64,000 bases of DNA from Hyphomicrobiaceae bacterium (GTDB lineage: Bacteria; Pseudomonadota; Alphaproteobacteria; Rhizobiales; Hyphomicrobiaceae). The translations under genes were made by a program, and so were the position numbers. The notes under the pieces were generated by a model. The model did not search any database. It was not told the DNA's origin and worked only from the letters and a program-made list of their open reading frames with translations. Where the stretch lies: assembly GCA_041397645.1 (NCBI GenBank), contig JAWKWE010000004.1, positions 930,001 through 994,000 of the forward strand, read 5' to 3'. Positions 47,744-56,810 of this stretch are shown here, piece after piece (position 1 is the first letter of the stretch; every line of letters starts with the position of its first letter).

Positions 47744-49783
47744 ATGTCCGAAAATCACCTTCGACACGAGACCAGCCCATATCTGCTGCAGCACAAGGAC
47801 AACCCTGTTCATTGGTGGGCATGGGGGCCGGAAGCTCTGGCCGAAGCCAAGCGGACCCGCAAACCGATCCTACTTTCTGTCGGCTATGCGGCTTGCCATT
47901 GGTGCCATGTCATGGCGCACGAAAGCTTTGAAGATCCGGCCACCGCCGATGTCATGAACAAGCTCTTCGTGAACATCAAAGTCGATCGCGAAGAGCGCCC
48001 GGATATCGACGCCATCTACATGAGCGCGCTGCATCGGCTCGGCGAGCAAGGCGGGTGGCCATTAACTATGTTTCTTGATGCCGAAGCCAGGCCGTTCTTC
48101 GGCGGCACCTATTTTCCAAAGCAGTCCCAGTATGGCCGCCCCGCGTTCGTAAGCGTGCTTCTGCAGATCGCACAGGTCTATCAAAACGAACCAGAGCGGA
48201 TCCGCCATAACGTCGACGGCCTGATGGCAGCGCTGTCGGCAAAGACCCTGCATCAGACCGACTTCCAAGCCTCCGAAGACCTAATCCGCACTTTGGTAAC
48301 GAGGCTGACCGAGGCGTTCGATCACGGGAATGGCGGCATAGCCGGTGCACCCAAGTTCCCTCAGTGGAACGTACTTTGGCTGATGTGGCGAGGTGCGATG
48401 CGCTATGGTGATGAAGCCGCCAAAGAAGCCGTCGTCAACACTCTCACTCACATCTGCCAGGGCGGCATCTATGACCACCTGGGCGGCGGCTTCGCCCGCT
48501 ATTCGGTAGATGAGCTCTGGCTCGTCCCGCACTTTGAGAAGATGCTCTACGATAATGCTCTTCTGGTCGATCTGTTGACGGAGGTTTGGCGCGAAACCCA
48601 GGAGCCTTTGTTCGCTGTTCGCGTCGCCGAAACCATTGCCTGGCTCGAACGGGAGATGATTACCCCTGGCGGCGGGTTTGCGGCGTCTCTGGATGCCGAT
48701 AGCGAGGGAGAGGAAGGCAAATTCTACGTCTGGAGCGCGGATGAGATCACTGAGGTTCTTGGCGAGGCCGACGCTGCCGACTTCATGGCGATCTACGGCG
48801 TCACCACGGGCGGCAACTTCGAAGGCCACAATATTCTCAACCGGCTCGATCATCTGCAGCTGCAAAGCGTCGGTCAAGAGGCACGGCTTGAGAAACTGCG
48901 CGACAAGCTGCTGGCCAGGCGTGCGGGACGCATCAGGCCCGGCTTCGACGACAAGGTTTTGGCCGATTGGAACGGCTTGATCATTGGCGCGCTGGCGCGT
49001 GCCGGGGTTGTGTTCGCCCAGCCCGATTGGATCAGGATGGCGGACGCAGCTTTCGCCTTTGTCTCCACCGCTATGCGCCGCGATAGCGATCGGCTTTGGC
49101 ATTCCGCCCGCAATGGCCGCCTAACGGCGCCCGCCACCGCATCCGATTACGCCAACATGATCTGGGCAGCACTTCGCTTGTTCCAGGCCCACGGCGATCC
49201 GGGAGCTCTCGCGCGTGCGACACAGTGGGCAGAAGTCCTTGATCGCCATCACTGGGACGTGGAGTCTGGCGGCTATTTCACCTCCGCTGATGACACGGAT
49301 GACGTGATTGTCCGGCTTAAATCAGCACATGACGATGCCGTGCCCAGCGCCAATGCCGTCCACCTTACGAACTTAATCTGGCTCAATGCGTTAACCAGCC
49401 AAACCGCTTACTCTGAGCGAACAACCGGGTTATACAACTGTTTCCAGGGAGACATCGCTCGGGGTCCTGTCGGACATTGCGGCCTGCTGGCAGCGGGCCT
49501 GGACATGGACGGATTGGTGCAAATCGTTCTGGCTGGCAGTAGCAACGATGCGAGTTCGTCACTTCGCCGGGTCGCCGTATGCACATCAGTCCCCGGAGCG
49601 CTTGAATTCCTGGACCCCGTCAAAGGCGCACGCCCTTTGCCTGTCGCGCTGGGCGCGAAGTTGGATGTGGCTGTAACCACGACTGGCTATATTTGCGTTG
49701 GGCCCGTGTGCGGTCCGCCTGTGTTCGAACCCGACGAATTGAAGGAGCGTTTGCTAAAGGCGCGCAGTGCTCCGAAAGCTTAA
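47744..49783 (+). CDS. YyaL/DUF255 thioredoxin-domain protein
   Basis: 679 residues. N-terminal DUF255 with SPYLLQHKDNPVHWWAWG and the thioredoxin-like GYAACHWCHVMAHESF, the family's CxxC site (CHWC). The rest is an alpha/alpha six-hairpin barrel like glycosidases or AGE epimerases (DADSEGEEGKFYVWSADEI; RPGFDDKVLADWNGLIIGALARAG). Known in bacteria as YyaL and in animals as spermatogenesis-associated protein 20. Exact reaction unknown. The upstream spacer to mnmE is 93 bases and divergent. Confidence 0.93.
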   Translation: MSENHLRHETSPYLLQHKDNPVHWWAWGPEALAEAKRTRKPILLSVGYAACHWCHVMAHESFEDPATADVMNKLFVNIKVDREERPDIDAIYMSALHRLGEQGGWPLTMFLDAEARPFFGGTYFPKQSQYGRPAFVSVLLQIAQVYQNEPERIRHNVDGLMAALSAKTLHQTDFQASEDLIRTLVTRLTEAFDHGNGGIAGAPKFPQWNVLWLMWRGAMRYGDEAAKEAVVNTLTHICQGGIYDHLGGGFARYSVDELWLVPHFEKMLYDNALLVDLLTEVWRETQEPLFAVRVAETIAWLEREMITPGGGFAASLDADSEGEEGKFYVWSADEITEVLGEADAADFMAIYGVTTGGNFEGHNILNRLDHLQLQSVGQEARLEKLRDKLLARRAGRIRPGFDDKVLADWNGLIIGALARAGVVFAQPDWIRMADAAFAFVSTAMRRDSDRLWHSARNGRLTAPATASDYANMIWAALRLFQAHGDPGALARATQWAEVLDRHHWDVESGGYFTSADDTDDVIVRLKSAHDDAVPSANAVHLTNLIWLNALTSQTAYSERTTGLYNCFQGDIARGPVGHCGLLAAGLDMDGLVQIVLAGSSNDASSSLRRVAVCTSVPGALEFLDPVKGARPLPVALGAKLDVAVTTTGYICVGPVCGPPVFEPDELKERLLKARSAPKA

Positions 49784-49875
49784 GGTTTACCGCGTTGAAA
49801 GAACCTTTAGTCACAAGACTGTGCTGCGCGGCTCAGCTGTGATTGAGTTTCGGCCCTAGAAGAGGTTTGGGTCTC

Positions 49876-50847
49876 ATGACTGCATTGCGTTCAATTGTGC
49901 GTTGGGCTTATGCCCCGTTTTTGATGATTGGCCTGACGAGCGCTGCCTACTGGGTGGTGGCAAATGGTCATTCCTATTTCTGGCTGGCCCCGCTTCTGGT
50001 GCTTGCCTACGCGACCTCATTCGCCGCTGAGAAAATCGCGCCGTTCTATCCGGAATGGAATGAACATCACGAGCATGGCGACACCGCCGCCAACATCTGG
50101 CACACCGCAATCTATGAGCTGTCCGCGCTGAACGGCGTCCTGCTCATCCCTCTCATCCAGTGGATGTTCCCCTTTCAGGGCATCTGGCCGACGCAGTGGC
50201 CGCTCTGGGGGCAGGTGCTGTTGGCGTTCCTGATTGCCGACTTCGCTTTCATGGTCATCCATTGGATGAGCCATAAGGTGCCGATGCTGTGGCGCTTGCA
50301 TGCCGTCCATCATGGCGTCGGCCGCCTCTACGGTTTCAATGGCGTTATTCGCCATCCGCTGCATCAATCGATCGACATGGTGATCGGGCAGGCGCCGCTC
50401 GTGATCATGGGCATGACGCAGGAGGTTGCTCTTGTGCTCGGCTTCCTGATCACCGTGACGCTGATCGTGCAGCATTCCAACGTTGATCAGAAACTCGGGC
50501 CCCTGGCTGGCTATCTCGCCATCGGCCGTGTCCATCACCTGCATCACGTCAACTGGGGCACCGAAGGCGATTGCAACTTCGGCCTGTTCTTCTCGTTCTG
50601 GGATCGCCTGTTCGGCACCTTCCACGCCAAGCCGCCGCGTCCGATCACGCACAAGGATCTTGGCGTTGACGAGTTGCCCAACTTCCCAAAATCGTTCTGG
50701 GAGCAGCTATTGCTTCCGTTCTACTACAAGCCTGGCGCCGGCGAGCCAGAGCGCTATCGCAAGATGGCGATGAAGAAGTCGCCCGCTCAGGAAGCGCGCG
50801 AAGAGGTGGAGAAGCATCACCCCGACCTGCTCCACCCTGCCGAGTAG
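49876..50847 (+). CDS. Sterol desaturase / fatty acid hydroxylase superfamily membrane protein
   Basis: 323 residues from ATG 49876 (AGAGG upstream; the TTG at 49843 is less likely). About four membrane helices and three His clusters that bind a di-iron centre: HWMSH, LHAVHHG and VHHLHHVNW. The superfamily hydroxylates or desaturates lipids such as sterols, hopanoid-like or carotenoid substrates. Substrate not determinable here. Followed by a bidirectional terminator shared with rho. Confidence 0.88.
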   Translation: MTALRSIVRWAYAPFLMIGLTSAAYWVVANGHSYFWLAPLLVLAYATSFAAEKIAPFYPEWNEHHEHGDTAANIWHTAIYELSALNGVLLIPLIQWMFPFQGIWPTQWPLWGQVLLAFLIADFAFMVIHWMSHKVPMLWRLHAVHHGVGRLYGFNGVIRHPLHQSIDMVIGQAPLVIMGMTQEVALVLGFLITVTLIVQHSNVDQKLGPLAGYLAIGRVHHLHHVNWGTEGDCNFGLFFSFWDRLFGTFHAKPPRPITHKDLGVDELPNFPKSFWEQLLLPFYYKPGAGEPERYRKMAMKKSPAQEAREEVEKHHPDLLHPAE

Positions 50848-50865
50848 GCGCCTCGTCAGACTTTG

Positions 50866-50881
50866 CGTTTCACGTGAAAAA
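50866..50881. promoter_or_regulatory. parS-like centromere site 3
   Basis: CGTTTCACGTGAAAAA, 14/16 match to parS, mismatches at positions 1 and 15. It is intergenic and abuts the terminator hairpin between the sterol desaturase-like gene and rho. Confidence 0.7.
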
Positions 50882-50916
50882 AGAGCCGCTTTGTTCAAGC
50901 GGCTCTTTTTGTTTTT
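50878..50916. terminator. Bidirectional terminator between convergent genes
   Basis: AAAAAGAGCCGCTT, loop TGTTC, AAGCGGCTCTTTTT, followed by GTTTTT. The 14-bp stem with A/T runs at both ends terminates the desaturase-like gene rightward and rho leftward. Its A-rich left edge overlaps the end of parS-like site 3. Confidence 0.95.
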
Positions 50917-50945
50917 CAACTGATGAACGGTTGGCCCCGTAGGCC

Positions 50946-52211
50946 TTACGTATTCATGCTCTGGAAGAACTCGCCGTTGGTCTTGGTCGACTTCAGCTTG
51001 TCGATCAGGAACTCGATCGCGTCCATGGTGCCCATCGGGTTCAGGATGCGGCGCAGGACGTAGACCTTCTTGAGCTGGTCCTTCGGCACCAGCAGATCTT
51101 CCTTGCGGGTGCCCGAGCGCGCCACGTCGATGGCGGGGAACACGCGCTTATCGGAAACCTTCCGATCCAGGATGATTTCCGAGTTGCCTGTACCCTTGAA
51201 CTCTTCGAAGATCACTTCGTCCATGCGCGAGCCGGTATCGACCAGCGCGGTGGCGATGATGGTGAGCGAACCGCCTTCCTCGATGTTGCGGGCTGCACCG
51301 AAGAAACGCTTAGGCCTCTGCAACGCATTGGAGTCCACACCACCGGTCAGAACCTTGCCGGATGACGGCACAACTGTGTTGTAGGCACGACCCAAGCGCG
51401 TGATGGAATCGAGCAGGATGACGACATCCCGCTTATGCTCAACTAGACGCTTAGCCTTCTCGATGACCATCTCCGACACCTGCACATGGCGTGACGGCGG
51501 CTCGTCGAAGGTCGAGGATATGACCTCGCCTTTCACAGACCGCTGCATGTCGGTGACTTCTTCCGGCCGCTCGTCGATGAGCAGCACGATCAAGTAGCAC
51601 TCGGGATGGTTGGCTGTAATCGAGTGGGCGATGTTCTGCAGCAGAACCGTCTTACCGGTACGCGGCGGTGCCACGATGAGAGCACGCTGGCCTTTGCCGA
51701 GCGGAACGACCACGTCGATCACACGAGGGGAAAGGTCTTTGATGGTGGGATCTTCGATCTCCATTTTGAGCCACTTGGTAGGATACAGTGGCGTCAAGTT
51801 ATCGAAGTTGATTTTGTGCTTAGTTGCTTCAGGATCTTCAAAGTTGATCTTGTTGACTTTGAGAAGAGCGAAGTAACGCTCTCCTTCCTTCGGGCCTCGA
51901 ATCTGTCCTTCGACAGTATCGCCGGTCCGAAGCGCGAAGCGGCGGATCTGCGAGGGCGAGACGTAAATGTCGTCAGGACCCGGCAGGTAGTTGGCGTCGG
52001 GCGAGCGCAGAAAGCCGAAGCCGTCCTGCAGCACTTCGACCACGCCGGTCGCGATGATTTCAGTTTCCTGGGTCGCGAGCTGTTTCAAGGTCGCGAACAT
52101 CAGCTCTTGTTTGCGCAGGGTCGAGGCGTTCTCAACGCCGACCTCTTCAGCAAACGAGACCATTTCAGCGGGAGACTTCCGCTTGAGGTCCTCGAGCTTC
52201 ATTTCCTTCAT
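50946..52211 (-). CDS. rho: Transcription termination factor Rho
   Basis: 421 residues from ATG 52211 (GGAG 9 bases upstream); the open frame extends 49 residues upstream without conservation. N-terminal RNA-binding domain (MKEMKLEDLKRKSPAEMVSFAEEVGVENASTLRKQEL; GFGFLRSPDANYLPGPDDIYVSPSQIRRFALRTGDTV), and RecA-like ATPase with VAPPRTGKTVLLQNIAHS (Walker A) and VVILLDSITRLGRAYN (Walker B). A 237-base leader separates it from hemJ, with a 14-bp palindrome (GCAGGGCGCCCTGC) at 52315-52328. Confidence 0.97.
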   Translation of the reverse strand: MKEMKLEDLKRKSPAEMVSFAEEVGVENASTLRKQELMFATLKQLATQETEIIATGVVEVLQDGFGFLRSPDANYLPGPDDIYVSPSQIRRFALRTGDTVEGQIRGPKEGERYFALLKVNKINFEDPEATKHKINFDNLTPLYPTKWLKMEIEDPTIKDLSPRVIDVVVPLGKGQRALIVAPPRTGKTVLLQNIAHSITANHPECYLIVLLIDERPEEVTDMQRSVKGEVISSTFDEPPSRHVQVSEMVIEKAKRLVEHKRDVVILLDSITRLGRAYNTVVPSSGKVLTGGVDSNALQRPKRFFGAARNIEEGGSLTIIATALVDTGSRMDEVIFEEFKGTGNSEIILDRKVSDKRVFPAIDVARSGTRKEDLLVPKDQLKKVYVLRRILNPMGTMDAIEFLIDKLKSTKTNGEFFQSMNT

Positions 52212-52314
52212 GGGTAAAAACTCCGGGGGTGCCACGGTAATAGGGCGGGAAGACAATATGTGAGGAGACGGTGGGACGATGCGATGATGGTTTGGTGAGG
52301 GGTTGCGACGCAAG

Positions 52315-52328
52315 GCAGGGCGCCCTGC
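52315..52328. repeat. 14-bp palindrome in the rho leader
   Basis: GCAGGGCGCCCTGC, perfectly self-complementary, about 104 bases upstream of the rho ATG within the leader transcript. Could fold in RNA or be bound by a protein; rho leaders are often autoregulated. Confidence 0.35.
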
Positions 52329-52448
52329 GGGACAGCGCGCCAGCTCGCTGCTGGACATTGCCGCCTACGGATTTTCTGCCGTGGGGCAGCGATCCGCTGA
52401 ATAACGTTCCGAGGCTTATAACAGATCCGTTGAACTTGGCAAAGGTCT

Positions 52449-52967
52449 TCAGAACGGCTTCACGATTACGAGAATGACAATCAATATCATCAGGATGGTC
52501 GGAACCTCGTTGACGATCCGCCAGAACCGCGGCGGCTTGTCGTTGCGGTCCTCGGCAAACGCACGCACGGCCATCGAGAAGTAGCCGTGGACGGCCGAAA
52601 GCGCCAGCACCAGCGCCAGCTTGGCGTGAAACCAAGGGGCAGAGAAGGATCCGCCGATCCACGCAAGCCAGAGCCCGAGCACCCAAGAGATGATCATCGC
52701 CGGGTTGATGATGATCCTGAGAAGGCGCCCCTCCATCACCTTGAAGGTTTCCGATTGGACAGAGCCTTTCTCGGCGTCGCAGTGGTAGATGAACAGCCGC
52801 GGCAGATAGAGCATGCCCGCCATCCATGAGATGATCGCGATGACGTGGATGGCCTTGATCCACAAGTAGGCGCCATCGCCCAGGATGACCACCAGTGCGG
52901 CGGCGAAAGCTACTGTAATAATTAGAGAAATTGCCGCCCTGGCGGCGGGTGATGCCGCTGCGCTCAT
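52449..52967 (-). CDS. hemJ: Protoporphyrinogen oxidase HemJ
   Basis: 172 residues. Four membrane helices; conserved His in YLWIKAIHVIAIISWMAGMLYLPRLFIYH and Lys/His in WFHAKLALVLALSAVHGYFS. HemJ oxidises protoporphyrinogen IX using a bound heme and a quinone acceptor, the usual form in alphaproteobacteria. Starts 3 bases after hemE, ribosome site GAGGG inside the end of hemE. Confidence 0.93.
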   Translation of the reverse strand: MSAAASPAARAAISLIITVAFAAALVVILGDGAYLWIKAIHVIAIISWMAGMLYLPRLFIYHCDAEKGSVQSETFKVMEGRLLRIIINPAMIISWVLGLWLAWIGGSFSAPWFHAKLALVLALSAVHGYFSMAVRAFAEDRNDKPPRFWRIVNEVPTILMILIVILVIVKPF

Positions 52968-52970
52968 CCC

Positions 52971-54026
52971 TCAAGTCCTCTTACGGACGCGCTCGACTAG
53001 GCGGGCGACGTTCTCGGGCGGGGTCTGGGGAACGATGCCGTGACCGAGATTGAAGATAAACCTCTCGCCGGACATGAGCCTCAAGATCTCGTCGACGCGC
53101 TCATCCATGCGGGTGCCGCCCGTTACCAGCAACAACGGATCGAGGTTGCCCTGCACAACCACATCCTCATCCTCGAACGCCTCCTTCATCACGTAAGGCG
53201 GGGTCGTCGTATCGCAGCCGATGCCGTCTACACCGGTTTCCGAAACATACCAGACTGCCCCCGGCCCAGCGCCGCGCGGAAAACCTATGACAGGCACATC
53301 CGGATGCAGGTCCCGAAGCACTTGCCGTATGCGTCGGGTCGGCTCGACCACCCAACGATCGAATTCGTCGTCCGGCAGGCTTCCCGCCCACGTATCGAAA
53401 ATCTGCAAGCAATCGGCCCCTGCCTTGACCTGATTGTCGAGGTAGGAAATCGACGTTTCCACCAGCATATCGATGAGCTTCGAAAAGCCGGTAGAATCCC
53501 GATACGCCCACAGCCGCGCTTCAGCTTGATCGCTCGATCCCTCACCCTGGACCATGTAGGTCGCCACCGTCCACGGCGCCCCGCAAAATCCGATCAATGC
53601 CGTTTCACGCGGCAAATCTTGCCGCAACCGCGCCACGGTCTCCCAAACGGGCGCGAATGTCTGAGCCGTACGCGCTGGATCGAGTCGGCGCAAGTCGTTG
53701 ACAGAGCGAATCGGTTCAAGCCGTGGCCCTTCGCCTTCAACGAAGCTGACCTTCTGGCCGAGCGCATCGGGCACGACGAGAATATCGGAAAACAGGATTG
53801 CAGCGTCGAACCCGTAGCGGCGGATCGGCTGCAGCGTAACCTCGGCAGCAAGCTCGGGCGTGTAGCAGAGCTTGAGAAAGCCACCAGCCTTGGCGCGCGT
53901 CTCACGGTACTCGGGCAGGTAGCGGCCCGCTTGGCGCATCAACCAAATCGGCGGTGATTTGGAAGCCTGACCTCGAAAGGGATCGAGAAACCGTCTCACG
54001 GCCTTTGAGCCGGTGTCCGTCTGCAT
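52971..54026 (-). CDS. hemE: Uroporphyrinogen decarboxylase
   Basis: 351 residues from ATG 54026 (GGGA about 9 bases upstream); GTG 54044 would add six. Signatures: PPIWLMRQAGRYLPEYRETRAK (first), GFCGAPWTVATYMVQGEGS (second), and VIGFPRGAGPGAVWY. Removes four carboxyl groups from uroporphyrinogen III. It faces the presumed replication origin on its upstream side, as in other alphaproteobacteria. Confidence 0.96.
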   Translation of the reverse strand: MQTDTGSKAVRRFLDPFRGQASKSPPIWLMRQAGRYLPEYRETRAKAGGFLKLCYTPELAAEVTLQPIRRYGFDAAILFSDILVVPDALGQKVSFVEGEGPRLEPIRSVNDLRRLDPARTAQTFAPVWETVARLRQDLPRETALIGFCGAPWTVATYMVQGEGSSDQAEARLWAYRDSTGFSKLIDMLVETSISYLDNQVKAGADCLQIFDTWAGSLPDDEFDRWVVEPTRRIRQVLRDLHPDVPVIGFPRGAGPGAVWYVSETGVDGIGCDTTTPPYVMKEAFEDEDVVVQGNLDPLLLVTGGTRMDERVDEILRLMSGERFIFNLGHGIVPQTPPENVARLVERVRKRT

Positions 54027-54476
54027 TGCCAAGCATCCCTTCACTTAAAACTTCAAACTAAGAGTCTTGAGAGGTTTTTATTGAATCTATTAGGGCCGTG
54101 GGTTCTGGGGATCTCCAAGCTATCCCCAGCTTGTCCACGTTAGCTGCAATCTCTCTTTGCTGACCACGAGGTCTAGGCGGTGAGACCCGTTCTAGGCAAT
54201 AGTGACGAATAGCTTTTCTCTTTCAAAGTGGTTACGCCGCATATGCAGCATCAACTCGCATGAAGCATTTGTGGGCAACCTGAGGATGACGAACTCGCTA
54301 CCGGGTTGTCCTAGATGTTCAAGGCAGGTGCTGCCAGGCAATTCGCATTTGTGCAAATGTGACTATCACGCTTGGCAACTGCACGGTTGTTATCTCAACC
54401 CTAGATACCGGCCGGTCGGGTGCGAAAATCGCCCTCAACTTACCAACAACCTTCCGGGGGTTTGTCAGGAGACCAA
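54027..54476. other. oriC: Putative chromosomal replication origin (oriC) between hemE and the DUF299 gene
   Basis: 450 bases, no gene. The flanks match those around Caulobacter and Rickettsia origins: hemE on one side, DUF299-maf-aroE-coaE-dnaQ-secB on the other. Inside are degenerate DnaA-box-like 9-mers: TTGTCCACG (54131-54139, 7/9 of TTATCCACA), CTATCCCCA (54120-54128, 7/9) and the reverse match TGTGGGCAA (54270-54278, 7/9). There are also an 8-bp inverted repeat CTGGGGAT/ATCCCCAG (54105-54112, 54122-54129) and two GANTC sites (54062-54066, 54083-54087) in an AT-rich stretch. No perfect DnaA box is present. Two antisense frames here were rejected as genes. Confidence 0.6.
54105..54129. 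repeat. Inverted repeat inside the putative origin
   Basis: CTGGGGAT, 9-base spacer CTCCAAGCT, ATCCCCAG. The right arm coincides with a DnaA-box-like sequence (CTATCCCCA). Followed directly by a second box-like sequence TTGTCCACG. Confidence 0.5.
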
Positions 54477-55340
54477 ATGGCCATACAGGCAACGCGCATT
54501 TTTCATATGCATCTGGTCTCCGACTCGACAGGCGAGACCCTTTCGGCAATCGCCAAGGCGGCGGCTGTTCAGTATCCTGATGTACGTGCCATCGAGCACA
54601 TGCACGCGCTGGTGCGCACCCAACGTCAGTTGAAGCGCGTGTTGAGCGCTATCGAGAAAGAGCCGGGCATTGTGCTCTACACCGTCGTCAACAAAGCGCT
54701 GGGTGAAGAACTCGAGCAATACTGCAAAGACCTCAAGGTTCCTTGTCATGCCGTGTTGCAACCGATCATGCAGATCTTCGAAAGTTATTTAGGCGCGCCG
54801 CGCACACCTACCGTTGCGGGCCAGCATGTGCTCGATGCGGATTACTTCCGGCGAATCGATGCGATGAATTTCACCATCCATCATGATGATGGTCGTTTGC
54901 CTGAAAATCTCAGCGATGCCGACATCATTATTCTCGGCATCTCGCGGACATCGAAAACACCGACAAGCATTTATCTTGCGCAGCGAGGTTACAAGACGGC
55001 AAATCTTCCGCTTGTGCCGCAGGTTGCCTTGCCGGCGCGACTGACCGAACCGCATAATGCGTTCATTGTCTGTTTGATCGCCAATGTGGATCGAATCACT
55101 GAAGTGCGCCGCAACCGCGCCGCCCTGCTGGCGGACCGCGACATCAAGACCTATGTCGATCGCGAAACAATTGCCGCCGAGATTGCCTATACGCGGCGGA
55201 TTGCTGCGAAGTACGGCTGGCCCGTTATCGACGTCACGCGCCGTTCAATTGAAGAGTCGGCATCGATGATTTTAAAGCTTTTGCACGATCGTAGCGAGCA
55301 AACGCCCTCCAGTCCGGACGTCGAGCCAAGCCATGGCTGA
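54477..55340 (+). CDS. DUF299 bifunctional kinase/pyrophosphorylase (PPDK/PEP synthase regulator)
   Basis: 287 residues from ATG 54477 (AGGAGA upstream). Signatures SDSTGET at the N-terminus and the P-loop-like GISRTSKTPTSIYLAQRGYKTANLPLV near residues 150-165. The family phosphorylates and dephosphorylates a threonine in pyruvate phosphate dikinase or PEP synthase using ADP. Conserved first gene right of the alphaproteobacterial origin. Overlaps maf by 8 bases. Confidence 0.95.
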   Translation: MAIQATRIFHMHLVSDSTGETLSAIAKAAAVQYPDVRAIEHMHALVRTQRQLKRVLSAIEKEPGIVLYTVVNKALGEELEQYCKDLKVPCHAVLQPIMQIFESYLGAPRTPTVAGQHVLDADYFRRIDAMNFTIHHDDGRLPENLSDADIIILGISRTSKTPTSIYLAQRGYKTANLPLVPQVALPARLTEPHNAFIVCLIANVDRITEVRRNRAALLADRDIKTYVDRETIAAEIAYTRRIAAKYGWPVIDVTRRSIEESASMILKLLHDRSEQTPSSPDVEPSHG

Positions 55341-55962
55341 CGCAAGGAATGTCGATCAGCCACCGTCCGTCGTTCTGGCTTCGACAAGTGTTGCGCGCAG
55401 GGCGATGCTGTCTGCTGCCGGGCTGACGTTCGATGTCGTTCCGGCGCGGATCGACGAGGATGCGGTCAGGTCTGCGATGGTTGCAGTTGATGCATATGTG
55501 TCGCCCGCCATGATCGCGGCGCGTTTGGCGCAGGAAAAGGCGCTCGCCGTCGCCCGCGCCAACGCCGGCAAACTTGTTATCGGCAGCGATCAGGTTCTGG
55601 TTTTCGAGAACACCATTTTTTCAAAGGTCGCAACGCTGGATGAAGCACGCGCGGTGTTGAAAAAGTTGCGCGGGCGCGTCCATGAACTCGTCAGCGCGGT
55701 GGCGCTGGCACGTGATGGAGAGTTAGTTTGGCATCATGAGGAAGCTGCTCGTTTGACCATGCGAGATTTTTCCGACGCCTTTCTAGCAGGGTATCTTGAG
55801 GATGCCGGCGAAGTCATTTTGCAGTGTGTGGGCTGCTACGAGCTTGAGGCGAAAGGCGTGCAACTCTTCGAAAAGATTGAAGGCGATTACTTCACGGTCT
55901 TGGGCCTTCCGTTGCTGGCTCTACTCAGCGCCTTGCGAACGCAGGGAGCTTTGATCGCATGA
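55333..55962 (+). CDS. maf: Maf-family nucleotide pyrophosphatase
   Basis: 209 residues. Maf start LASTSVARRAMLSAAGLTFDVVP; GSDQVL and EARAVLKKLRGRVHELVSAVAL segments. Maf proteins hydrolyse non-canonical or housekeeping nucleoside triphosphates; first described as septum-formation inhibitor. Overlaps the upstream gene by 8 bases and aroE by 4 (ATGA). Confidence 0.92.
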   Translation: MADARNVDQPPSVVLASTSVARRAMLSAAGLTFDVVPARIDEDAVRSAMVAVDAYVSPAMIAARLAQEKALAVARANAGKLVIGSDQVLVFENTIFSKVATLDEARAVLKKLRGRVHELVSAVALARDGELVWHHEEAARLTMRDFSDAFLAGYLEDAGEVILQCVGCYELEAKGVQLFEKIEGDYFTVLGLPLLALLSALRTQGALIA

Positions 55963-56810
55963 CGGGTTCCGCTACCAAAAAAGCCTGCGTAATCGGCTGG
56001 CCGATCGAGCATTCGCGTTCCCCTTTGATCCACGGTTATTGGCTTAAAACCTATGGAATTGATGGCACCTACACGAAAGAAGCAGTGAGAGCGGACGAAC
56101 TCGACACGTTCTTGAAATCTCTCAAGGAGCACGGGATTGCCGGCTGCAACGTGACGGTGCCGCACAAGGAGGCAGCGTTCGCCGCTGCGCAAGAGAAAGA
56201 TGAAAGTGCGATTGCAGTCGGCGCTGCAAACACGCTTTGGCTGGGTGATCGAGGCCGCTTGTTTTGCGCCAACACTGATACCTATGGATTCATGACACAT
56301 CTTGATGTGTCGGCGCCGGAATGGAAGAGGCGCGATGCTCCTGTTCTCATCCTGGGTGCTGGCGGTGCGGCGCGCGCGATTATCTACGGCTTTCTGAACG
56401 CTGGCGTGGAACGTATCGTTATTGCCAACCGGTCTCGCAGTCGTGCCGATCAGCTCGCGGATTACTTCGGCCCCAAGGTTCATGCGATCGATTGGGACCA
56501 GCGCAACGAAGCGGCGCGCGAAGCTGGTGTTATCGTCAACACCACGACGCTTGGTATGAAGGGCGAAGGAGATCCTGGCATCAATTTTTCGGCGATGCGG
56601 GTCAAGCAGGCTGTAGCTGCCGACATCGTCTACGTGCCGCTTGAGACAGCGTTTTTGAAAAACGCCCGGACTCACGGCCTTGTTGGTGTCGATGGACTTG
56701 GGATGCTGCTTCATCAAGCCGTACCGGGATTTGAAAAGTGGTTCGGTGTGCGCCCGAAGGTCACCAACGATCTGCGCAATCTCATTGTGGCGGATATCGA
56801 GGGCGCCTGA
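55959..56810 (+). CDS. aroE: Shikimate dehydrogenase
   Basis: 283 residues. Substrate domain GWPIEHSRSPLIHGYWLKTYGI and CNVTVPHKEAAFAAA with the catalytic Lys; NADP domain LILGAGGAARAIIYGF. Third-last step of chorismate synthesis. Its stop overlaps coaE by one base (TGATG). Confidence 0.95.
   Translation: MTGSATKKACVIGWPIEHSRSPLIHGYWLKTYGIDGTYTKEAVRADELDTFLKSLKEHGIAGCNVTVPHKEAAFAAAQEKDESAIAVGAANTLWLGDRGRLFCANTDTYGFMTHLDVSAPEWKRRDAPVLILGAGGAARAIIYGFLNAGVERIVIANRSRSRADQLADYFGPKVHAIDWDQRNEAAREAGVIVNTTTLGMKGEGDPGINFSAMRVKQAVAADIVYVPLETAFLKNARTHGLVGVDGLGMLLHQAVPGFEKWFGVRPKVTNDLRNLIVADIEGA

Noticed and set aside
48281..49102. Antisense frame in the YyaL/DUF255 gene (273 codons)
   Set aside because: Shadow ORF of a recognised protein on the other strand.
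53595..53620. Fourth parS-like match (GTTTCACGCGGC)
   Set aside because: Only 11 of 16 bases match and the right arm is missing.
54202..54633. 143-codon frame through the putative origin
   Set aside because: Overlaps the true start of the DUF299 gene, has no ribosome site and a composition typical of spurious frames.
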